NCBI GenBank assembly: GCA_020636025.1
Contig: JACJYQ010000006.1
Coordinates: 1 to 64,000, forward strand
Reading direction: 5' to 3'
Origin: Lewinellaceae bacterium
GTDB lineage: Bacteria > Bacteroidota > Bacteroidia > Chitinophagales > Saprospiraceae
DNA length: 64,000 nt
The position numbers were made by a program, and so were the translations under genes. The notes beneath the pieces are model-generated. The model made no database searches. It worked only from the letters and a program-made list of their open reading frames with translations, and had not been told where the DNA came from. This document shows positions 15,495 to 23,200 of the stretch, in pieces. Position 1 is the first letter of the stretch. Every line of letters begins with the position of its first letter.

Positions 15495-16970
15495 TTGTCA
15501 TACACTCAGTCGGCACCAAAAGTAAATGAAGTAGACCGCCAGTTGATTGGCATCTACCTTGCGCTGGTAGCGCTGGGCTGGTTTATGATTTATTCGGTGA
15601 CCTACAACCCCGATATTCCGTATTCATTTTTGGATATGAGTACGCTGCCAGGAAAGCAGTTGATGTTTATGGTGATCTGTTTCGGTATGATGCTGGTGAT
15701 CATGCTTACCGATTGGACATTGTGGCGCACCTTTTCCATTCCTATTTATCTGTTTACCTTATTGCTGTTACCAGGAACCCTGATTCTTGGGCGGGAGGTA
15801 AATGGCGCTCATGCCTGGTATCAAATTGGCGGTTTTACATTTCAGCCAGCCGAGCTGGCCAAATTCGGCACCTGCCTGGCCATGGCGGGTTTTCTGAGTT
15901 CAACCGGGGCCGATTTAAGAGAATGGCGCACGCGTCTCATTGCATTCTCCATTTTTATGCTACCGGTTGCTGCGGTTATTTTGCAAAAAGACACTGGATC
16001 AGCGCTTGTGTTCTTTTCATTTGCGCTGGTATTGTACCGTGAAGGCTTATCGGCGAGCTGGTACGCTTTGAGTTTTGGTGCTGCAGCATTGGTAATATTG
16101 GGTTTGAAGTACGAACATCCCGACTATGTGGTAGCCTTGTTGATTGCAGCCGTGAATTATGCCCTGATTAACCGAATGAAGGAAAAACGGTACTGGTGGA
16201 TCGCATTTGCGTTGCTGTTGCCCTTAACCTTCTGGTGGGAAGAAATCGTTCAATGGTTTTTGACTGCAAACAACATTCAGGCAACTGCCATCACAAACCC
16301 ACATGTGTACATATTAATCCCGCATGTGTTGCTGTTTCTGGCAGCCTTTTTTCCTAATTATCTGAAGAAAAACAGCTTAATACAAAGACAACTACAAGCC
16401 TGGCTTCTGTTGCTCACCCTTTCGGGAACACTTGTGTACGCAGCCAATTTTGCCTGTAATTCCATTCTCGCTCCGCACCAGCAACAGCGAATAAAAATAT
16501 GGTTAAATCCCGAGGTGGCTGAAGCCAATGCCCGAGGTTCCGGGTACAACCTGATTCATTCAAAAATGGCGATCGGGGCTGGTGGTTTTTTAGGAAAAGG
16601 GCCGCTTCAAGGCAACATGACGAAGTTGAAATATGTGCCTAAACAAAGCACTGATTATATTTTCTGTACGGTAGGCGAGGAGCATGGATTTGTGGGGGTA
16701 ACCTCCATGATATTGCTCTTTCTGTGGCTGTTGTACAGGATCACCGTCATCGCCGAGCGACAGCGTTCGAACTTTTCCCGGATATACGCCTACGGGGTGG
16801 CAGGTATAATATTTGTGCATTTTGCCGTGAATATTGGCATGACCATGGGCCTCATGCCCACCATAGGCATTCCCTTGCCATTTGTCAGCTACGGCGGCTC
16901 TTCACTGATTGGCTTTACACTTATGATCGCTGTATTGATAAAACTGGACAGCAATCGAAACCTTGCATGA
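15495..16970 (+). CDS. rodA: Rod-shape-determining protein RodA (SEDS peptidoglycan polymerase)
   Basis: A SEDS-family membrane glycosyltransferase that polymerises lipid II during lateral wall growth with a class B PBP. About ten or more membrane segments are seen, with conserved family features: QPAELAKFG, KQSTDYIFCTVGEEHGFVG (lipid-facing loop with the catalytic-type acidic residues) and PFVSYGGSSL near the C-terminus. At 491 residues it is longer than many RodA proteins because of extra sequence in the middle. The only plausible start is TTG at 15495; an in-frame stop at 15480-15482 comes from the neighbouring repeat tract. Its TGA overlaps the tgt start (ATGA). Confidence 0.93.
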   Translation: MSYTQSAPKVNEVDRQLIGIYLALVALGWFMIYSVTYNPDIPYSFLDMSTLPGKQLMFMVICFGMMLVIMLTDWTLWRTFSIPIYLFTLLLLPGTLILGREVNGAHAWYQIGGFTFQPAELAKFGTCLAMAGFLSSTGADLREWRTRLIAFSIFMLPVAAVILQKDTGSALVFFSFALVLYREGLSASWYALSFGAAALVILGLKYEHPDYVVALLIAAVNYALINRMKEKRYWWIAFALLLPLTFWWEEIVQWFLTANNIQATAITNPHVYILIPHVLLFLAAFFPNYLKKNSLIQRQLQAWLLLLTLSGTLVYAANFACNSILAPHQQQRIKIWLNPEVAEANARGSGYNLIHSKMAIGAGGFLGKGPLQGNMTKLKYVPKQSTDYIFCTVGEEHGFVGVTSMILLFLWLLYRITVIAERQRSNFSRIYAYGVAGIIFVHFAVNIGMTMGLMPTIGIPLPFVSYGGSSLIGFTLMIAVLIKLDSNRNLA

Positions 16971-18097
16971 AATTTTCACTTTTACACACTGATCCGGAGT
17001 CGCGTGCCCGCGCCGGACTGATCACAACAGATCACGGTCAGATTGAGACGCCTATTTTCATGCCTGTGGGCACTGCAGCCACTGTGAAAGCGGTGCATCA
17101 GCACGAGTTGAAGCATGATATTCAGGCGCAGATCTGTTTGGGAAACACTTATCACCTTTACCTGCGTCCTGGTCTGGATGTTTTGCGCGTAGCTGGCGGC
17201 ATTCATGGATTCAATGGATGGGACGGGCCGGTTTTGACCGACAGCGGGGGCTTTCAGGTGTATTCTCTTGCGCACAGGAGAAAGATCAAAGAAGAAGGGG
17301 TTACTTTTCAAAGCCATATCGATGGCTCAAAACACCAGTTTACCCCGGAGAATGTCATGGACATCCAGCGAATTATCGGCGCGGATATCATCATGGCTTT
17401 TGATGAGTGTACGCCTTATCCCTGCGATTTCAAGTATGCAGAAAAGTCCATGGAGCTCACCCACCGCTGGCTGAAACGTTGTGTGGATCGTTTTGACAGT
17501 ACAGAGCCTTTGTACGGACACGCTCAAACTTTTTTCCCCATTGTTCAGGGCAGCACTTATCCGGAATTGCGCAGGAAGTCAGCAGAAGCCATTGCTTCAT
17601 TTGAAAGAGAAGGGAATGCCATCGGCGGTCTCTCGGTTGGAGAGCCAATAGAAGAAATGTATGCGATGACAGAACTGGTGACAGAGATTCTGCCCAAAGA
17701 CAAACCCCGATATTTAATGGGTGTGGGTACCCCGGATAATATCCTGGAAAGCATTGCCCGCGGCATAGACATGTTCGATTGTGTGATGCCCACCCGAAAT
17801 GCTCGTCACGGCATGCTCTATACAGCTGAAGGGATCATCAACATAAAGAACAAGCGCTGGCAAAACGATTTCAGTCCTATTGATGCCAGCAGCCCGGCGC
17901 CAACCAGCCGAGTGCATTCCAAAGCCTATCTGCGCCATTTGTTTATTAGTGGAGAGATTACCGGCATGCAAATAGCCTCGATCCACAACCTGGCGTTTTA
18001 CCTTTGGTTGGTGAAAGAGGCCCGGCAACGCATCCTGGATGGCAGTTTTCTAGGTTGGAAAGAAGGAATGGTTAAAAAGTTGCAAGTGCGGCTTTAG
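16967..18097 (+). CDS. tgt: Queuine tRNA-ribosyltransferase (tRNA-guanine transglycosylase)
   Basis: It exchanges guanine at the tRNA wobble position 34 for preQ1. The TIM-barrel signatures are clear: TDSGGFQVYSL with Asp92 as the general acid/base, GGLSVGEP, LMGVG, and MFDCVMPTRNARHG with Asp271 as the nucleophile. At the usual zinc site, where most bacterial Tgt proteins have a C-x-C-x-x-C motif, residues 306-315 read D-A-S-S-P-A-P-T-S-R with no cysteine; the later His in IASIHN is kept. Start ATG 16967 overlaps the rodA stop by four bases, so translation is probably coupled. The 3' end overlaps the convergent enolase-superfamily gene by four bases. Confidence 0.95.
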   Translation: MKFSLLHTDPESRARAGLITTDHGQIETPIFMPVGTAATVKAVHQHELKHDIQAQICLGNTYHLYLRPGLDVLRVAGGIHGFNGWDGPVLTDSGGFQVYSLAHRRKIKEEGVTFQSHIDGSKHQFTPENVMDIQRIIGADIIMAFDECTPYPCDFKYAEKSMELTHRWLKRCVDRFDSTEPLYGHAQTFFPIVQGSTYPELRRKSAEAIASFEREGNAIGGLSVGEPIEEMYAMTELVTEILPKDKPRYLMGVGTPDNILESIARGIDMFDCVMPTRNARHGMLYTAEGIINIKNKRWQNDFSPIDASSPAPTSRVHSKAYLRHLFISGEITGMQIASIHNLAFYLWLVKEARQRILDGSFLGWKEGMVKKLQVRL

Positions 18098-19194
18098 AGC
18101 ACTGCTTCCACACCCCAACCTGGTGAATTTAGAAGTTCTTCCGGCTTTGAAATGGCCGCTGAGCTATTAATTTGCAAGGGAATTTCTGACAGATCGTATT
18201 CCAGCAAAAGGGTGCCTAATCCACCTTCCAAAGCAGTCAGGTTTCTGGCAAGGCCTGTAAAAACGAGCCCTGCAGCAGTAAGTATGCGGGTTTCGCCAAA
18301 ATGAGCCCCTAACTGACAACTGATGCCATTTTCCTGAGCCAGGTGATAAATTTCAAGGGTGTTGAACAACCCTCCATGTTTGGAAATTTTCAGGTTAAAA
18401 CGCTTGCAGGCTCCTGACCGAACCAGTCGAAGTGCCGAGCCCAGGGTCGTTAATGATTCGTCGGCCATAAGGCAGATATCATCATCAAAATACCGTTGTA
18501 ACCGGGCCATTTCCTCGACCTGGTCTGACGGAAACACTTGCTCAAAAACAGTTATCCCTTGCTGCAAAAGAAGCGGTATTTGCGTCATGGCATCCTCCCA
18601 TGACCAGGCGCAATTGACATCTACGCGCAATGGAACTTGCTGAGGAAAGACATCCCGAATGGCCATAATTCTTGCGAGGTTTGCATTCAAGTCGCCGTCA
18701 ACTTTTAATTTTAGTTCCGGAAATTGGATTCGGCTTATCAATTGCATCACCTGAGCTGTAGCCTCCGGGCTTCGCATTGGCACAACTCCACTGTAAAAAA
18801 CACAATCGGGTAATGTAGCACCCATCATCCGATTTATGGATGTTTGTTGTTCCTTGCTCCAGGCATCCAGTAAGGCAAGTTCAATAGCTGTGGATGCAGC
18901 TGGCCCTGTTTGGGTTAGCAGATCCTCCATCACGTAATTTCTAATGTCATAAACATTGTCAAATACTGTATCCTTCAAGTGATTTTCAATTGTTTGAATA
19001 GCATTTGACACTGTGGTAAAGTCCTCACCAGTTACATAAAGACGAGGGCAGGATTCACCAAAGCCGGAACATCGATTTGCCGTTATTACCTCAACAATGG
19101 TGCTGTCTGAAAGTACAGAACTGTTGTTAGACTGGCTAAAACTGTGGCGAAGCGGAATCTGCACACGGTGAATGTTCACTTCTGAGACCTTCAT
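18094..19194 (-). CDS. Enolase-superfamily enzyme (muconate-lactonizing/dipeptide-epimerase type)
   Basis: A 366-residue member of the MLE subgroup. The catalytic set is complete: the KxK motif (Lys162/Lys164 in LKLKV), metal ligands Asp192 (DVNCAW), Glu218 (FEQVF) and Asp245 (ADES), and the second-side Lys269 (LKISKHGG). L-Ala-D/L-Glu epimerase and o-succinylbenzoate synthase share this arrangement, and the sequence alone does not give the substrate. The end PGWGVE is typical of the subgroup. It follows an acetyltransferase-like gene by 21 bases, suggesting an operon acting on an amino-acid or peptide derivative; that is inference. ATG 19194. Confidence 0.85.
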   Translation of the reverse strand: MKVSEVNIHRVQIPLRHSFSQSNNSSVLSDSTIVEVITANRCSGFGESCPRLYVTGEDFTTVSNAIQTIENHLKDTVFDNVYDIRNYVMEDLLTQTGPAASTAIELALLDAWSKEQQTSINRMMGATLPDCVFYSGVVPMRSPEATAQVMQLISRIQFPELKLKVDGDLNANLARIMAIRDVFPQQVPLRVDVNCAWSWEDAMTQIPLLLQQGITVFEQVFPSDQVEEMARLQRYFDDDICLMADESLTTLGSALRLVRSGACKRFNLKISKHGGLFNTLEIYHLAQENGISCQLGAHFGETRILTAAGLVFTGLARNLTALEGGLGTLLLEYDLSEIPLQINSSAAISKPEELLNSPGWGVEAVL

Positions 19195-19215
19195 GTTTTA
19201 TTCTCCATTTTAAAA

Positions 19216-19977
19216 TCAATGTCCGAATGCCGGTTGCACGTTTGCAGATTTGCTTTGGCGTTTTTTTGTTTTGTGGTTGAACATACGGTTCCAATATCGC
19301 TTTACAAGCACCAAGAGGTTCTGGGATGTCACTGGAATGAAAGTGAGCAGACCTTGCCCATGACTATATCCCGGATTGTTGTGTACAAAGAAGGCAACAT
19401 CCGGGTTTGTCAGATCTTCCGGGAAAATATTGGTAGCAGCGTCATTGACATAATTGATTGCTTTTTTGACGGTGCCACTAGCCGGGCAATAGGCCTCTCC
19501 ATACCAGGTTATTCCGGCAAAGTCTCGGATCTGTCTCACCTTTTCAGGCATTGGACAACGATGAGAGGGATAGATTTCATGGGCGCAATTGGCAGCAGCC
19601 AGGTATGCCTTGTAGCTTAGTGCATCGTACCAGAACCAGACTTGACAGTGCAAGCATTCTTTCCAGTATTTGAACAACAGCATCAATGCTGTAGTCTGAA
19701 TAAGTGATTTGCCACGAAAAGCGCGGGCGATGACGGTTTGTCCAAAATAAAAGAGTAGCTGGTCCTGGCCGGAGAGTTTGACTTTGTCAATTCTCAGGCC
19801 TGTGAAGCCTATTATTCTGCCCTGCTGTAGATACAGAGAAAAATGCGTGTTTCTGTGGATACGTTCCCTGAAGTACTGTTCAGTGTAGTTGTAAAATCCG
19901 CTGTAAAGTGCCCACATTTCTTCGATTTGGGCAAGCGTCAGGCTTTGTTGCCTGAGGATGACAACCTGTGTTTTCAT
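19216..19977 (-). CDS. Possible GNAT-like acyltransferase
   Basis: A 253-residue soluble protein. The first half has strands and an acceptor loop reminiscent of GNAT folds: FSLYLQQGRIIGFTGLRI followed by QTVIARAFRGKSLIQTTALML, where the R-G-K-S stretch resembles the acetyl-CoA pyrophosphate loop. The second half is not recognised and ends in a basic tail (MFNHKTKKRQSK). Assignment is tentative. It is probably the first gene of a two-gene transcript with the enolase-superfamily gene. A symmetric 52-nt hairpin (20064-20115) lies about 90 bases upstream of its ATG. Confidence 0.45.
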   Translation of the reverse strand: MKTQVVILRQQSLTLAQIEEMWALYSGFYNYTEQYFRERIHRNTHFSLYLQQGRIIGFTGLRIDKVKLSGQDQLLFYFGQTVIARAFRGKSLIQTTALMLLFKYWKECLHCQVWFWYDALSYKAYLAAANCAHEIYPSHRCPMPEKVRQIRDFAGITWYGEAYCPASGTVKKAINYVNDAATNIFPEDLTNPDVAFFVHNNPGYSHGQGLLTFIPVTSQNLLVLVKRYWNRMFNHKTKKRQSKSANVQPAFGH

Positions 19978-20063
19978 TGTGATTGGTTTTGAAGAATTAA
20001 AGGAGATTCAGGAATTGTGTGACTTTCTAATCACATCAGATTTTTCAAAGATTTGAGATAATT

Positions 20064-20115
20064 GGGGTTTTCTCACCGAGTCAAATTTGAGCTTTTGAAT
20101 CGGTTCGAAAACCCC
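20064..20115. other. Symmetric two-tier hairpin upstream of the GNAT-like gene
   Basis: Three nested stems: GGGGTTTTC (20064-20072) with GAAAACCCC (20107-20115); a symmetric TC/TC internal loop; ACCGA (20075-20079) with TCGGT (20100-20104); and TCAAA (20081-20085) with TTTGA (20094-20098) closing an 8-nt loop. It could be a 5' regulatory RNA of the gene ending at 19216, or a palindromic element. Confidence 0.45.
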
Positions 20116-20160
20116 ATTATGTACTATAAACTTGCTTGAAAAGGAATACTTTCTTATTCG

Positions 20161-20200
20161 TTCCCGGCTTACTTTTTTACCTGAAAAAGTGACTGGGAAT
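20161..20200 (-). terminator. Imperfect hairpin after the giant T9SS gene
   Basis: TTCCC…ACTTTTT pairs imperfectly with AAAAAGT…GGGAA around a short loop, about 45 bases past the stop at 20245. A transcription terminator for the minus-strand gene is likely. Confidence 0.45.
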
Positions 20201-20244
20201 TTAAGTTGAAAGCCAATGATTCATATTCCTATTCAATAATGTTG

Positions 20245-23200
20245 TCAAAGCTGGATGTACATTTTTGTAGTTACCTTCTGGTTTTCAGAGACTATTCTGA
20301 CGAAGTACAAACCGCTTGTAAGATTTTTCAAGTGAATATCAACCGTAGATTTCCAGGCAGGAATTGGCTCGTTATAAATCTCTTTACCCATTACATCCAC
20401 GACACTCAAAACGGATGATTCTGTCACGTTGCTCAATTCCACTTTGAAATTTCCATTGTTTGGATTTGGGAAAACGGATACTCCAGGTTGTGTTACATCC
20501 AGATCTTTTGTGGCACTGGCTACTAATGCAGTAACCGATATACCAAAGGTTCCGCTTATTCCTCCATACCCGTCAACAAGGATGTAATAGGATTGTCCGG
20601 CAGTTAATCCGCTTACTTCCATATAACTGTCAAAATTCGTAGAGCAACTGACTGGCCCGTCATCATTGGCAGCAATGAGGGTATAAGTACCAAAGTTGTT
20701 GCAGTCGCCAGCAGAATAAAGTGCCAGCTGAGTATCGAAATCGGCGAGGTCGCAGGTACTTATAGCTACACGTCCACTAGCTGGAGCCACAAACTTGAAC
20801 CAAACACTGTTTTGAATGGCATTACTTGGCTCACACCAGGAGCTAATACAATCGTTGCCAGTAGGAGCAAGAGCACTTTCTCCTGTAGCCACAGTAGCAT
20901 TCAGATTTGTAAAGCCATTCTGTACGGTACCATCTGTTGGCAAGGAAATGGCTGCACAGGGTGCATCGTTAGCAGGAGCCGGAGGCAAAAGCGCTGTGAT
21001 GCTGATGCTAAAGTCTCCTGTAGCACCGCTATAACCATCTACTAAAACATAGTAGGTTTGTCCGGCGGCCAATCCATCTACCTCCATGTAGCTATCGTAG
21101 TTGGTCACACAACTGGCCGGTCCGTCGTCGTTGGCAGCGATGATGTTATAAGTACCAAAATCATTGCAATCGCCAGCGGTGTATAATGCCAACTGTGTAT
21201 CGAAATCAGCGAGATCACAAGTACTGACGGCCACGCGTCCGCTGGCCGGAGCCACGAACTTGAACCAAACGCTGTTTTGAATGCCATTACTTGGCTCGCA
21301 CCAGGAGGTTATGCAATCATTACCAGCTGGCACAAGTGCGCCTTCGCCTGTAGCTACGGTAGCATGTGCATTGGTAAAGCCAGTCTGAACTGTGCCGTCT
21401 GTTGGAAGAGAAATGGCAGCACAAGGTGCATCATTGGCAGGTGCCGGAGGCTGTAACGCTGTAATGTTTATTCCAAAATTACCGGTACTACCAGTGTAGC
21501 CATCAACCAATATATAATAGGTTTGTCCGTTGGTCAAGCCATCCACTTCCATGTAGCTGTCGTAGTTGGTGGCGCAAGTACCAGGTCCGTCATCATTGGC
21601 AGCAATCAGGCTATAGGTACCGAAGTTATTACAATCGCTTGCACTATACAGTGCCAGCTGTGTATCGAAGTCGGCCAGGTCGCAGGTACTGATGGAAACG
21701 CGTCCACTGACAGGAGCTACAAACTTGAACCAAACACTGTTCTGAATGCCATTACTTGGCTCACACCAGGAGGTAATACAATCATTGCCGGTAGGAGCAA
21801 GCGCTCCTTCACCTGTACCCACGGTGGCATTTTCATTGGTGAAACCATTGTGCACGACGCCGTCAGTAGGTATAGAGATGGCTGAGCAAGGTGCATCATT
21901 AGCTGGCGCTGGCGCCTGGAGTCCGGTGATGCTTATGCCGAAAGTTCCGGTAGCACCGCTGTATCCATCAACCAGTACATAATAGGTTTGCCCGCCAGTT
22001 AAACCATCCACTTCCATATAGCTGTCGTAGTTGGTAGCACAGGAAGCCGGCCCGTCGTCGTTGGCGGCAATGAGGGTGTAGGCACCGAAATTATTACAAT
22101 CACTTGAAGAAAAAAGTGCCAATTGAGTATCAAAGTCGGCCAGGTCGCAAGTACTTATTGATACCCGTCCAGTGGCAGGAGACACGAATTTAAACCACAC
22201 GCTGTTCTGTATGGCATTGGTAGACTCACACCAGGAGGTAACACAACTGTTTCCTGTAGGTGCAAGTGCACCTTCTCCTGTAGACACGGTGGCATTAGCA
22301 TTGGTATAGCCGTTATGAACAGAGCCATCAGTTGGCAGGGCAACTGCAGAGCAAGGGGCATCGTTAGCCGGTGCAGGAGGCTGAAGAGCTGTGACGCTGA
22401 TACCAAAATTGCCAGTTGCACCATTGTAACCATCTACTACCAGATAATATGTCTGACCGGCAGTTAAACCATTCACTTCCATCCAACTGTCGTAGTTGGT
22501 AGCACAGGAAGCCGGCCCGTCGTCATTGGCAGCAATGAGGGTATAATTGCTGAAGTTGTTACAATTGATTGTAGAATAAAGCGCTATCTGAGTGTCAAAA
22601 TCTGCCAGGTCGCAGGTGCTTATTTGTACGCCACCGCTTGATGGAGCTACAAACTTAAACCACACACTGTTTTGCAAACCATTGGTTGATTCGCACCAAC
22701 TGGTTGCACAGTTATTGCCTGGAGGCGCGAGCTGCTGTTCGTCACTGGCTACGCCGGAACCTACGTTTGAAAATCCATTTTGCACGGTTCCATTAACAGG
22801 CAAGGAGATGGCGCTGCATGGAACATCATTGGTTGGTACGTTCACGAAATGGGCACTTACTACCACTCTGGATTCGATGCCAGACTCATTGCCATCGCAA
22901 AGAGGATACAGGTAAAGCTCAATCCCATCATAATTCAGGACACCTGGGTTGGCTTGTTTGATGGAAATAATGGCTCCGTTAAGACTTCCCTGAGCGGGTA
23001 CATTCAGCATCACCCCATCATCTGTTGAACTGAGATTTTCTCCAAATCCCTCAATAATCGCTCCCGAAGTATTGGTTGAAGCGTCTACCTTGAGATTATA
23101 GGTACGCGGTTGATCACTCAGGTTGCGGATTTTCAATTCAAAAGTACGTGGTTGCCCAACCGGGATATTATTCAATGTAGTTGACTGGGTATTATCGGAA

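Noticed and set aside
16724..16966. Upstream extension of the tgt frame
   Set aside because: It overlaps rodA in another frame; Tgt homology begins at ATG 16967, which forms an ATGA overlap with the rodA stop.
20081..20115. tRNA-like T-arm (GGTTCGAA) near 20.1 kb
   Set aside because: The flanking bases do not form a 5-bp T-stem and no acceptor or anticodon arm fits; the sequence is explained by the symmetric hairpin.
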